Positions 1 to 7,936 of a DNA stretch of 40,006 bases are shown piece after piece. The translations under genes were made by a program, and so were the position numbers. Below the pieces are notes generated by a model, which did no database searches, was not told the origin of the DNA, and saw nothing but the letters and a program-made list of their open reading frames with translations. Position 1 is the first letter of the stretch. Every line of letters starts with the position of its first letter. Origin of the DNA: JBAXHO01 sp037138855 (GTDB taxonomy: Bacteria; Patescibacteriota; Dojkabacteria; B142; OLB20); NCBI GenBank assembly GCA_037138855.1, contig JBAXHO010000009.1:1-40006 (forward strand), given 5' to 3'.

Positions 1-168
1 GACTTATCTAACGGAGGTCATTTCGGTAACAGTTTCATTTATCTAACGCAATTCTCATATTCTACTTGCAAATTTTTGTTGATTAAAATACAATTACAAA
101 CATTGTCCTTCAGATAATTATCTGTTATTATTCAGTGCATAATTTATTTATTATCATTCGGTAAGGTT
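1..168 (+). promoter_or_regulatory. Upstream region and promoter of rpsF operon
   Basis: The stretch before rpsF has no gene. A promoter-like pair is visible: TTGCAA at 66-71, a 17-base spacer, and TACAAT at 89-94, which would start RNA near 101 and leave a leader of about 68 bases. The leader contains a perfect 14-base palindrome CAGATAATTATCTG at 111-124. Bacterial S6 operons can be autoregulated through a leader RNA that binds S6:S18, but I do not see the conserved motif clearly enough to call one. Bases 1-40 resemble 27310-27349 (31 of 40 identical without gaps). Confidence 0.45.
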
Positions 169-453
169 ATGAAATATGAATTGATGATCATTCTAAAGCC
201 TTTATTACCAGAAGACATTCGCGCTTCAGTTCTTAAGAAAATCGAAACTTTCATTAAAGAGCAAAAAGGTAAAGTTATTTCTCAAGATGTTTGGGGTAAA
301 AGACATTTAGCTTACGAAATTCACAAGCATGAAGAAGGTTATTATTTAGTCTATCAATTAGAATTAGTACCAAGTACCATAAAAGATATTTATAGAGAAA
401 TTACTTTTATGAATGATGTTTTGAGGTTTCTTTTAATAAAAGCAGATAAATAA
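169..453 (+). CDS. rpsF: 30S ribosomal protein S6
   Basis: This 94-aa protein matches ribosomal protein S6 over its whole length: the N-terminal MKYELMIILKP strand, the KRHLAYEI segment in the middle, and a GYYLVYQLE strand are typical. S6 binds 16S rRNA in the platform of the small subunit together with S18. It is the first gene of a three-gene unit rpsF-ssb-rpsR, the standard bacterial arrangement, with 27 bases to ssb. It lacks the acidic C-terminal tail seen in Escherichia coli S6. The ATG is preceded by GGTAAGGTT, which sits too close to be a normal Shine-Dalgarno site. Confidence 0.96.
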   Translation: MKYELMIILKPLLPEDIRASVLKKIETFIKEQKGKVISQDVWGKRHLAYEIHKHEEGYYLVYQLELVPSTIKDIYREITFMNDVLRFLLIKADK

Positions 454-480
454 TATTTTAATTGTTAAGTTTTATATAGG

Positions 481-1017
481 ATGTCAACAGCAAGATCATT
501 GAATAAAGTATTAATTATTGGAAATCTTACACGAAATCCAGTTTTAAGAGTTACAGCAAATGGAGCTTCAGTATGTACTTTTGGTGTAGCTACAAATGCA
601 ACTTGGAGAGACAGTAGCGGAAATGTACAAGAACGTACAGAATTTCATAATATTGTTGCCTGGAATAAATTAGCAGAAATTTGTGCTCAATTGTTAGCAA
701 CTGGCATGTTAGTTTTTATCGAAGGAGAACTGCGGACAAGAACTTGGGATGATGCTAATGGTGTGCGTCATTATCGTACAGAAATCAAAATTGATGATAT
801 GAAATTACTTGATGATAAAGGCAAAAAAGGGGTTGGTTTGGATCAGGCCAAGGTTTCTGCTTTACCAGAGGGTGAAGATACAATTGTAGAAGAAACTCAG
901 ACAGCAACTGAACCCAAGGTGGAAGTAGAAAAGACTGAAGTAAAAACTGAAGAAAAAGTAGTTTCAGCTGAAAAACCTCAAGAATCAAGTGATAATGAAG
1001 GTGATGATTTATTTTAA
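481..1017 (+). CDS. ssb: Single-stranded DNA-binding protein
   Basis: A 178-aa SSB. Residues 1 to about 112 form the OB fold, recognisable from LNKVLIIGNLTRNPVLR near the start, TEFHNIVAW, and a LVFIEGELRTRTW strand. The rest is a low-complexity linker rich in Glu, Val, Lys and Thr, ending in the acidic tip DNEGDDLF. That tip corresponds to the DDDIPF-type tail with which SSB recruits replication and repair proteins; here it ends Leu-Phe instead of Pro-Phe. SSB coats single-stranded DNA in replication and repair. The gene lies between rpsF and rpsR as in most bacteria, so it is probably co-transcribed with them. No Shine-Dalgarno is visible before the ATG. Confidence 0.96.
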   Translation: MSTARSLNKVLIIGNLTRNPVLRVTANGASVCTFGVATNATWRDSSGNVQERTEFHNIVAWNKLAEICAQLLATGMLVFIEGELRTRTWDDANGVRHYRTEIKIDDMKLLDDKGKKGVGLDQAKVSALPEGEDTIVEETQTATEPKVEVEKTEVKTEEKVVSAEKPQESSDNEGDDLF

Positions 1018-1036
1018 TCTATAAGAGAAAACGCAA

Positions 1037-1273
1037 ATGAAAAAGCAGAAAAAAAAGATAAAAAAAATGCCCAAACCACCATGTCCTTTTAAAGGTCATG
1101 ATCGTGATATTGATTATAAGGATGTGTATAAATTAAAAAAATTTGTTACGACAAGAGGAAGATTACTTCCTTCAATGAGAACAGGTGCTTGTCCTAGATG
1201 TCAAAGGAAACTTGCTGCTGAAGTGAAGAAGGCAAGATTTTTAGCATTGTTACCGTACAATAACCTAGTATAA
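1037..1273 (+). CDS. rpsR: 30S ribosomal protein S18
   Basis: A 78-aa S18 with the conserved core IDYKDVYKLKKFVTTRGRLLP and C-terminal ARFLALLPY. S18 pairs with S6 on 16S rRNA. Three cysteines (16, 52, 55) and a histidine at 21 lie at or near the places where zinc-binding S18 forms carry their ligands; the usual first CxxC pair is reduced to one Cys, so a zinc site is possible but not certain. The N-terminal extension is very lysine-rich. It is the last gene of the rpsF-ssb-rpsR unit, and a strong terminator follows the stop after two bases. Confidence 0.95.
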   Translation: MKKQKKKIKKMPKPPCPFKGHDRDIDYKDVYKLKKFVTTRGRLLPSMRTGACPRCQRKLAAEVKKARFLALLPYNNLV

Positions 1274-1275
1274 TC

Positions 1276-1308
1276 AAAAATCTCCAGTTTACCTGGAGAT
1301 TTTTTTTT
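1276..1308 (+). terminator. Rho-independent terminator of rpsF-ssb-rpsR
   Basis: The stem TCTCCAG (1281-1287) pairs with CTGGAGA (1293-1299) around a five-base loop, is extended by A-T pairs, and is followed at once by a run of eight or nine T. It lies right behind the rpsR stop. Confidence 0.9.
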
Positions 1309-1400
1309 ATTAAAAACCTCAGAAAAATTGATTTACTTTAACTTGGTGATAAAGTAGACTAATATTTCAAGCAATTCATCTCTTCAAATAAATCTGTCAA
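1309..1400 (+). promoter_or_regulatory. Spacer with operator-like motif before the 672-aa gene
   Basis: This short spacer holds TACTTTA-n9-TAAAGTA, an imperfect inverted repeat within 1333-1362. The same motif, with a three-base gap, recurs at 7052-7079 in the divergent region between rpmE and the MBL-fold gene. It may be a promoter or operator shared by the two transcription units. No strong -35/-10 pair could be fixed. Confidence 0.3.
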
Positions 1401-3419
1401 ATGTTGAATTTAACTTCGTATTGTCTTTGGGGTAAACATTTTAGTTTGGTTGCCAAAGTTAACAAAGAGAAACAAGGGTATGAAATCCAGTCAGGTGAAA
1501 TTTTTCGCCAGCCTTTTCATTCAGCTTATTATCAAACGCAGGATTTTCCAGATAAAGCTGATATTGCCTTACAAATTTCTGAGGGTATTCAGATTCCAAA
1601 TTTTAAGTTCATTGATGTTTTTTCCAGATCTAAGCCTGAGGGAAATTTAATTAAAAATATTGATTTACAACTGGGAAAAAAAGTACAAGTGTTGGAATTG
1701 AATTTTGATAGTTTTTCCAGTATTACTGCTCAAAAAATAAGCCAGGGTAAGCTTGATTTGACTAGCTTCTTTGATCAAATATCGAATAAACTTTTAGCGA
1801 AAAATAAATATCAGGTTGATTGTGTTATTACCTCGTTAATGCAATTTCCGATTTATCCATCAAAATTACAAGAATTCCAATATACTAAAGACTTGTTCTA
1901 TTGGTATTTACACTCAAATAACCTTGAAATTTCATCTGATTGTGAATTGCTTGTATTTACTGGAGAAATGGTTTGGAGTAAATGGCTCAATATGCTTACA
2001 ATTTCACAATATCTGCAAGATTATTTGAACCGAAACTTAAAAATAATAATAGATGATTCTGGTTTTTGGCAACTTTTAATTTATTTAGCACAAAAGGAGC
2101 CGGAGATTTATAAATTTAGTGAATGTTTTTTTAATCCGCAAATATTATTTTTAGCCAATAATGATTTTCTTTTTCACAGAAAGGGATATGATGTTTTTGA
2201 ATATCATGAAGATAGTGCATTAAAGAATCTATTAGTTTCTAAAGAACGATCAGAATTATATGATCTGCATTCTTCAGAATGTACTCTAGATGATAATTCA
2301 GTTTTACCCCGCTATATTTTGTTTCCAAAAAAGCAATCCAAATCAATAGAAAAATTTAGTAATAATCAGTTTGAACATTGGTGGAAGCCAGTAGAATTGG
2401 AAAATAATGCGATTGAGTTTCAGCATTTAAGTTTTTCACCAATGCAGATTGTGGAGGAAGAACAATTGGAATTATCGATCTTACGATTTAATAAAGCAAT
2501 TGGTGATCAAGTGCATTCAGCTGATTTGCTTGGTGTTTCAAGGTCAGATCAATTTGAGATATTAGATTATCGTCATCTGCCTGAATTGGAGAAATATCTT
2601 GTAGTAATAAATGGTCAAATATTACGGCAGGGAGAAATTATTGCTCTGATTCCACAATTTGGAAGTTTATTGACTTATGAGATCAAAGCACCATGTTCTG
2701 GAAAAATTGATTTGAGTCAAAGTGAATATGGTGTGATTATTATTCATACAAACAAAGAGTTGCGCCCATTTCATGCTCAATTTAATTTTCAAGTTGTCGA
2801 TATTCAAAAAAATTGTAAGATTTTTATTAAGTGTGCTGTAGAAAATATCTATCCTTTTTTTAATATTGGCAGTTCAGTTTCTGGGATACTTAAGACAATG
2901 GATAGTGAACATAATGAGGAGTTTCCATCAATTATTTTTATTGATAATCTTGAAGAATTTCGATTAAACTTAGATAATATTATTCATCATAGAATTAAAG
3001 CCATTATTATTGCTAAAACAAATTATTTTGAATTCACGAAATTTTTAAAGAAAAAAGATTGGGAATTGTTCAATATGAATATTATCTTACTTGAAGATTT
3101 TGCCGGTAATATTTCTGGAATAGCAGCAAGACTTAAGAAATTTATTGGTAATTATATTTTTATTGATCAGGGTATAATAAAAATTCCTTTGGAGCAGATT
3201 GCTAATAAATTTCCTTTAGAAAGATCAAAAGAGCAGCAGAGATATCAAATTCAAAAGACTGTTCTTAAACAAGGTGAAAAAATCCATTTTCTCGACTATA
3301 GTTTAAATAATGCTTATGCTAGAATAGAAAATGTTGGTCTCAAAACCTGTCTAGTTAATTTTCAGGATAATTTACTTACCATCCGCAAGGAAAATATTAT
3401 TTATTGTAATCATGAATAA
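1401..3419 (+). CDS. Large protein with MutL-like and lipoyl/KOW-like segments, function unknown
   Basis: I do not firmly recognise this 672-aa protein. No signal peptide or membrane helix is visible. Three parts stand out. Residues about 100-270 have alternating strands and helices, with a LLVFTGEMVW and a KIIIDDSGFWQLLIYLAQKEP segment that resemble the ASKHA-type glutamate mutase MutL relatives found in Chloroflexi and CPR. Residues about 350-460 look like a biotinyl/lipoyl-type barrel sandwich (GDQVHSADLLGV, then GQILRQGEIIALIP and YEIKAPCSGKID), but without the biotinylated or lipoylated MKM or DKA motif. The last 50 residues resemble a KOW-like beta barrel. The stop overlaps the S41 protease start by eight bases, so the two are translationally coupled and may act together. 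The family resemblance is from memory and tentative. Confidence 0.55.
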   Translation: MLNLTSYCLWGKHFSLVAKVNKEKQGYEIQSGEIFRQPFHSAYYQTQDFPDKADIALQISEGIQIPNFKFIDVFSRSKPEGNLIKNIDLQLGKKVQVLELNFDSFSSITAQKISQGKLDLTSFFDQISNKLLAKNKYQVDCVITSLMQFPIYPSKLQEFQYTKDLFYWYLHSNNLEISSDCELLVFTGEMVWSKWLNMLTISQYLQDYLNRNLKIIIDDSGFWQLLIYLAQKEPEIYKFSECFFNPQILFLANNDFLFHRKGYDVFEYHEDSALKNLLVSKERSELYDLHSSECTLDDNSVLPRYILFPKKQSKSIEKFSNNQFEHWWKPVELENNAIEFQHLSFSPMQIVEEEQLELSILRFNKAIGDQVHSADLLGVSRSDQFEILDYRHLPELEKYLVVINGQILRQGEIIALIPQFGSLLTYEIKAPCSGKIDLSQSEYGVIIIHTNKELRPFHAQFNFQVVDIQKNCKIFIKCAVENIYPFFNIGSSVSGILKTMDSEHNEEFPSIIFIDNLEEFRLNLDNIIHHRIKAIIIAKTNYFEFTKFLKKKDWELFNMNIILLEDFAGNISGIAARLKKFIGNYIFIDQGIIKIPLEQIANKFPLERSKEQQRYQIQKTVLKQGEKIHFLDYSLNNAYARIENVGLKTCLVNFQDNLLTIRKENIIYCNHE

Positions 3420-4626
3420 AAAGCTTGTTAGATTTGTATTAAAATTCTCAATTTTTTTTGTTAGTTTAGTGATTTTTTTCATAGGTGGATTTCTGATTGG
3501 GAGGATGAATTTGTTAAATCGAATTGGAGAAAGAGCCATTAATTATAGTGTGACTGGTGATATAAAAACTCAATATTATAATATCGATTTGAAGATGCTC
3601 TGGAAAGTCTGGGATACAGTGGAGACTCAGTATATTAATAAAAATGTGAATGGTAAAGATTTGTATTACGGTGCGATAAAAGGCTTGGTAAGTGGTTTGA
3701 ATGATCCATATACCAATTATTTAAATCCAGACGAAACTCAGGAATATTTAAAATCAAATGCAGGTGAATTTGAAGGGATTGGAGCTACATTAAAACAGGA
3801 TGGTGACCTGGTGTTAGTAGAAAGCCCTCTTGATGGTTCTCCAGCCCAAAAAGCAGGTATATTGGCTGGTGATGTGATTTTGAAGGTGAATAACGAAGAT
3901 ATGCAAAGTCAATCTGTCTATAATGTAGCAGCTAAAATTCGTGGTCCTAAAGATACAGATGTCACAATTGTTATTTATCGTCCCAGTCAGTCCAAACAGC
4001 TGGAGTTGACTATTACTCGACAAAAGATAGACATGAATAATGTGGTTTATCAAGGTACCAAAGATGGAATTGCTGAAATTAAGATTTACAAATTTACCGA
4101 AGAATCATTAGAAAAATTTAATACTGAATGGGATACGGCTGTAGAGCAGGCATTAAAAGATAATAATGGTACTAAAGGGATTATTATTGATTTGAGAAAT
4201 AATCCAGGAGGTTATGTAAAATCCGTAGAATATGTACTGGGAGAATTTTTGCCAAAAAATACTGTGATTTATCAGGAAGAAGATCGTGATGGTAATAAAA
4301 TAAAATATAAAGTAACTAGAACTGGTAAATTTTTAGATATTCCTTTGCTGGTTTTGGTAAATGAAGGTAGTGCTTCTGCTTCTGAGATTTTTTCAGCAGC
4401 AATCCAGGACAATCATCGTGGAAAAGTAGTTGGAATGCCCACTGTGGGAAAGGGCGTAGAGCAAAAACCAATAGTTTTTGATGATGGTTCTATGCTACAG
4501 TTAGTTTTTCAAAAATGGTTAACTCCAGATGGTAGAAATATTTCTAAAACTGATCCAATTACACCGGACGAAAAGGTGGAAGAATATGAACAACAAGATA
4601 TCAAAGCTAGAGAAATGTTGAAATAA
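3412..4626 (+). CDS. S41 family C-terminal processing peptidase
   Basis: A 404-aa carboxy-terminal processing protease of the CtpA/CtpB/Prc type. A membrane helix covers residues about 9-30, placing the rest outside the membrane. A cap segment with NDPYTNYLNP (97-106) leads into a PDZ domain at about 115-200 (GIGATLKQDG, GSPAQKAGILAGDVILKVN). The catalytic domain has the FxG-type IIIDLRNNPGG (257-267), the serine-containing GSASASE (319-325) and the lysine of VGKG (347), which form the Ser-Lys dyad. Such proteases cleave the C-termini of envelope proteins. Length is normal. It overlaps the gene before it and converges on prmC; an AT-rich hairpin lies between the two. Confidence 0.93.
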   Translation: MNKKLVRFVLKFSIFFVSLVIFFIGGFLIGRMNLLNRIGERAINYSVTGDIKTQYYNIDLKMLWKVWDTVETQYINKNVNGKDLYYGAIKGLVSGLNDPYTNYLNPDETQEYLKSNAGEFEGIGATLKQDGDLVLVESPLDGSPAQKAGILAGDVILKVNNEDMQSQSVYNVAAKIRGPKDTDVTIVIYRPSQSKQLELTITRQKIDMNNVVYQGTKDGIAEIKIYKFTEESLEKFNTEWDTAVEQALKDNNGTKGIIIDLRNNPGGYVKSVEYVLGEFLPKNTVIYQEEDRDGNKIKYKVTRTGKFLDIPLLVLVNEGSASASEIFSAAIQDNHRGKVVGMPTVGKGVEQKPIVFDDGSMLQLVFQKWLTPDGRNISKTDPITPDEKVEEYEQQDIKAREMLK

Positions 4627-4638
4627 AGAATGGATATG

Positions 4639-4661
4639 ATATTTCAAAAATTTTGAAATAT
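4639..4661. terminator. AT-rich hairpin between convergent genes
   Basis: ATATTTCAAAA (4639-4649) and TTTTGAAATAT (4651-4661) are perfect 11-base arms around one base. The hairpin lies between the S41 gene and prmC and overlaps the prmC stop codon. Its position suggests a two-way terminator, but the stem has few G-C pairs and no long T run follows. Confidence 0.4.
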
Positions 4662-5501
4662 TTGGATAAATCGTTTTTTTCCAGTAAGGTCAGGGATAAA
4701 CTTGTATTGAAATGATTGAAATATTTCCGTTAAATCATCAATTAAGATTGGATTAATTTCTAATATTGCCATACCAGATTTGGATAAATTTTGTAAAATG
4801 AGTTCTGCTATCCGTTTATAGAAGATCAAACCATCTTTCCCACCATCCAATGCGCCTACAGGCTCAAAATTTCTAACACTTGGTTCCAGTGCTGGAATTT
4901 GTTTTGCTGGGATATAAGGAGGATTACTGGTAATCAGATCAAATTTTTGTAAGGAACCAAGATTTGAAAAAATGTCAGAAGTTTTCCAATTTATAATTGT
5001 TTGTTGTTTTGGACTAAGAAGAGTATTTGCATTTTGTTTTGCTACAGATATTGCTTTGGAACTAATGTCAATTGCTAAAGTGCCTGATACATTTTTGGTA
5101 TTTAAAATAATGCTAAGTGGAATACAACCTGAACCTGTACCAAAGTCACACATTAGTAGCTTTTTATCTGGAAATTGTTTTAAAAAATTGATACAAGTTT
5201 CCACCAGTATTTCAGTTTCTGGACGGGGGATCAATACATTATTATTGATATAAAAGTTAATTCCAAAAAATTCTTTTTCCTGAAAAATGTATGCCAAAGG
5301 CATGTTATTTTTACGTTTATTACAAATATTTTGCAGGCATTTTTTTTGCAGTTGAGTTAGGGGTTGATTGGGATACATTAGTAAATGATGTGAAGGTATT
5401 TGGCAAATTTTTGAGATGATATAGTCAGCTTCAGTTGTCACATTGGCACTGACAGCAATTAAATTGAGCTGCAAATATTTCCTGGCTTGTTCTAAGGTCA
5501 T
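4644..5501 (-). CDS. prmC: Release factor glutamine methyltransferase
   Basis: A 285-aa PrmC/HemK enzyme, which methylates the glutamine of the GGQ motif in release factors using S-adenosylmethionine. The N-terminal helical domain runs to about residue 75. The linker IPRPETE (91-97) is characteristic. The methyltransferase domain has a glycine-rich SAM site DFGTGSGC (119-126) and the substrate-binding NPPYIP (193-198). The gene overlaps prfA by four bases (ATGA), so enzyme and substrate come from the same transcript, a common bacterial arrangement. It is last in the rpmE-prfA-prmC unit. Confidence 0.95.
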   Translation of the reverse strand: MTLEQARKYLQLNLIAVSANVTTEADYIISKICQIPSHHLLMYPNQPLTQLQKKCLQNICNKRKNNMPLAYIFQEKEFFGINFYINNNVLIPRPETEILVETCINFLKQFPDKKLLMCDFGTGSGCIPLSIILNTKNVSGTLAIDISSKAISVAKQNANTLLSPKQQTIINWKTSDIFSNLGSLQKFDLITSNPPYIPAKQIPALEPSVRNFEPVGALDGGKDGLIFYKRIAELILQNLSKSGMAILEINPILIDDLTEIFQSFQYKFIPDLTGKKRFIQIFQNF

Positions 5502-6553
5502 GGTTGTTGCAGGATTAATTGTTTGCGGGTAGTATTAATAATTTCTTCTAAATTACCATCTAATACTTCCAATAAGTTGTACCAGCTTTTTTTAATACGA
5601 TGATCAGTTATTCTACTTTGGGCAAAGTTATATGTACGAATTTTGGCAGAACGATCACCTGATCCTATTGAATTTTTTCTTTGTGCAGAAATTGCTGCTT
5701 GTTGTTTTTGAAATTCCATTTCAAATAAGCGACTCTTTAAGACTTTCATTGCCTGTGCTTTGTTCTTTAGTTGAGATTTTTGATCCTGGCATGAAACTAC
5801 AATATTGGAAGGGATGTGAGTGATGCGTACAGCTGAGTCAGTAGTATTGACACTTTGACCACCAGGGCCACCGGCACGAAATACATCAATTCTGATATCT
5901 TCAGGATCGATATTCACTTCCACATCATCAACTTCAGGAAGGACTACAACTGATGCAGCAGAAGTATGAATTCTTCCTGCAGACTCTGTGAGAGGGATGC
6001 GTTGTACTCGATGTACACCACCTTCATATTTTAAGGAACCGTAAATACCTTTTCCTGAAATTAAAACAATTACTTCTTTGATTCCATGATTTCCTGTTTC
6101 ATGCAAACTCAATTGTTCAATTTTCCAGTTTTTTTGTTCGGCATATTTTAAATACATACGATAAAGGTCTTGAGCAAAAAGTGCTGCTTCATCACCACCA
6201 GTACCTGCACGAATTTCCAGAATTGCATTGCGCGAATCATGAACAGCATCTTCAGAAAGCTGATAGCTAAATGATTCGATTAAATCGCTTAGCAGCGTCT
6301 CATCTGAAGTGATAGAATTATTTAAATATTCAGTCATATCAGAATCTTTCTCTACCATTAGCAGCTCTTTGGCCTGAGTGATATTTTTCTTAAGATTTAG
6401 AATATCCAAAGCTAGTTGATAGACTTTGGTTAATTTATCTTGAGCAATTGAAATCTCAGTAAATAATTTATTATTAGAAAAAATTTCAGGGGAACTTAAA
6501 AGGGTGTTATTGCTATTATAATCAACAATAATCTCTTCAGGAGTTTTATGCAT
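5498..6553 (-). CDS. prfA: Peptide chain release factor 1
   Basis: A 351-aa class I release factor. The GGQ motif at 231-233 (in RAGGPGGQSVNTTDSAVR) triggers peptide release. The codon-recognition segment RIPLTESAGRIHTSAA has Pro-Leu-Thr at 187-189, the P-x-T type of RF1 that reads UAA and UAG, not the SPF of RF2. EIRAGTGGDEAALFA is also conserved. Its length is close to that of bacterial RF1. It lies 42 bases after rpmE and overlaps prmC by four bases, so all three are probably one operon. Confidence 0.96.
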   Translation of the reverse strand: MHKTPEEIIVDYNSNNTLLSSPEIFSNNKLFTEISIAQDKLTKVYQLALDILNLKKNITQAKELLMVEKDSDMTEYLNNSITSDETLLSDLIESFSYQLSEDAVHDSRNAILEIRAGTGGDEAALFAQDLYRMYLKYAEQKNWKIEQLSLHETGNHGIKEVIVLISGKGIYGSLKYEGGVHRVQRIPLTESAGRIHTSAASVVVLPEVDDVEVNIDPEDIRIDVFRAGGPGGQSVNTTDSAVRITHIPSNIVVSCQDQKSQLKNKAQAMKVLKSRLFEMEFQKQQAAISAQRKNSIGSGDRSAKIRTYNFAQSRITDHRIKKSWYNLLEVLDGNLEEIINTTRKQLILQQP

Positions 6554-6595
6554 TTGATTGAATAGCGAAATTAGGTGCGTTACATCAAATGTAAC

Positions 6596-6916
6596 TTATT
6601 TCATGCTATTGAGCATGTCTTTTAAAGTGAGTTTACTACCGCTATTTACAGCTGTAGTTTTTTGACTTCTTCGTAAACGCTTGTCTTTTTTACGTTGTAC
6701 AGCATCGGTATTTTTGTTTGTGCGTTTATGTTCAAATTTTTTAACAAGATTTTCTGTATCTACGATTTTTTGCTTGCCTGTGTAAAAAGGGTGAGTAAGG
6801 TTTGTCACCTCGAGTGAAATTTCTTCTTTTGTACTTGCTAATATAAATGATTTTCCAGAAGAAAGATCATGTACTTTAGCATTTTTAAATAATTGAGGAT
6901 GAATTCCTTTTTTCAT
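6596..6916 (-). CDS. rpmE: 50S ribosomal protein L31, cysteine-free form with basic tail
   Basis: The protein begins MKKGIHPQLF, the standard L31 start, if translation starts at the ATG at 6916; a longer reading from 6940 would add eight residues that L31 proteins do not have. The L31 core (SFILASTKEEISLEVTNLTHPFYTGKQKIVDT) has no cysteines, so it is the zinc-independent type. About 40 extra residues rich in Lys and Arg follow, giving 106 aa versus roughly 70-90 in most bacteria. L31 sits in the central protuberance of the large subunit and bridges to the small one. It is first in the operon with prfA and prmC. Confidence 0.9.
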   Translation of the reverse strand: MKKGIHPQLFKNAKVHDLSSGKSFILASTKEEISLEVTNLTHPFYTGKQKIVDTENLVKKFEHKRTNKNTDAVQRKKDKRLRRSQKTTAVNSGSKLTLKDMLNSMK

Positions 6917-6945
6917 GTGTTTAAAATTGAAAAATGACAAACTGA

Positions 6946-6974
6946 ATTATAGCAACACGTATATTTTTAAGCAA
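6946..6974 (-). promoter_or_regulatory. Promoter of rpmE-prfA-prmC
   Basis: On the minus strand TTGCTT (6974-6969) is followed after 17 bases by a perfect TATAAT (6951-6946). The bases TGC just before it make an extended -10. Transcription would start near 6939, about 23 bases before the rpmE ATG. Confidence 0.7.
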
Positions 6975-7100
6975 ATTGAAAATCAGGGAAAATATTTCAA
7001 AGCATAGCTCTCCACAATTATTGCAATATGATACGAAATAATTATTCACCATTACTTTAAAGTGATAAAGCAGAGTAAATGTATCATTTGAATATTCTTA

Positions 7101-7130
7101 TTGTATAACTAACCAGAATTCAATTATAAT
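7101..7130 (+). promoter_or_regulatory. Putative promoter of the MBL-fold gene
   Basis: A perfect TATAAT at 7125-7130 is preceded at 18 bases by TTGTAT (7101-7106). The predicted start near 7137 gives a leader of about 27 bases. The operator-like motif at 7052-7079 lies just upstream. Confidence 0.45.
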
Positions 7131-7163
7131 AAAAAATATCTAACTTTATTGAATACTAAAAAT

Positions 7164-7706
7164 ATGAATATTAAATTTTCTGGAAAAAATCTGCTTTTCA
7201 AAAATAGCTCGATTTCCATGCTCATAAAAAGGGATGTAAAGGCTATTTCATCTGATGAATATGATGTGGTAGTGGCTTTGGATCAAACTGAGGCTTCAAA
7301 TAAAGTAATATCAAATCCAGGTGAGTATGAAATAAATGATATTTTGGTTTATGCAGTAGATACTACGAATAATTTGCAACCTGATTCTATTGTTTTTGAT
7401 TTTGAGGGCATTAAGGTAATTTATCTTTCTGCTGAAAAAGATTTGAATGTAGAGAAAATCTTGGAAAATGTAAGTATTTGCGATATTGTAATTGCAGAAA
7501 TCAATGAAGAAAATTTTTTAAAACAAATTGATAATATTAATGAGATTGAACCAAATATGGTAATACCGTTAGTAGATAATGATGTTCTACTTGAAAAAAC
7601 TAAAAAGGAATTTGGTGGTATGCCCGAAGCGAAAACTACTATTAAAGTTAGTAGTAGCGATTTTACCCAGGAAGATAGACCTACTATTTTGGAAATATTA
7701 AAGTAG
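7164..7706 (+). CDS. Metallo-beta-lactamase-fold protein lacking metal ligands
   Basis: A 180-aa protein that follows the pattern of the UlaG-like MBL-fold proteins common in CPR: NPGEYEINDILVYAVD in the first half, a SIVFDFEGIKVIYLSAEKDL strand pair, CDIVIAEI, an EPNMVIPLVDN strand near the end and a C-terminal VSSSDF segment. The HxHxDH metal motif expected before the GEYE segment is absent, and the position that normally reads IPMHY is IPLVD. The first part of the domain is also shortened. So it is probably a non-catalytic relative; its role is unknown. The ATG at 7164 is preferred to an upstream in-frame TTG at 7149. It lies 230 bases before dnaB. Confidence 0.65.
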   Translation: MNIKFSGKNLLFKNSSISMLIKRDVKAISSDEYDVVVALDQTEASNKVISNPGEYEINDILVYAVDTTNNLQPDSIVFDFEGIKVIYLSAEKDLNVEKILENVSICDIVIAEINEENFLKQIDNINEIEPNMVIPLVDNDVLLEKTKKEFGGMPEAKTTIKVSSSDFTQEDRPTILEILK

Positions 7707-7936
7707 AAAAAAGTATCAAGTATCAAGTATTAAGTATCAAGTATTAAGTATCAAGTAACATGTATCATGTATCAAAAAATAGAAAGAAATAGGAGGGGTT
7801 GCAGATCTGCAACCCGTGCGGGGAGTTCCTTTCCAATTTGCAATTTCCAAATTTCAAATTGCATAATCATTCCAGATTCCAGATTCTAAATTTCTATTAA
7901 CTCTTAACTAATAACTCTTAGCTTTTAATAATTTTC
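7707..7936. repeat. Repeat-rich spacer before dnaB
   Basis: The spacer is a mosaic of short repeats. Nine near-identical 7-base units of the type AAGTATC run from 7711 to 7773. They are followed by the perfect 20-base palindrome GGGTTGCAGATCTGCAACCC (7796-7815) and by degenerate runs of CCAGATT (about 7871-7890) and AACTCTTA-type words (about 7897-7920). Related pieces recur at 29610-29690 and 39738-39797. No gene or clear promoter is visible here. Confidence 0.75.

Noticed and set aside
7711..7773. CRISPR-like repeat array
   Set aside because: Units are seven bases in direct tandem without spacers, and there are no cas genes.
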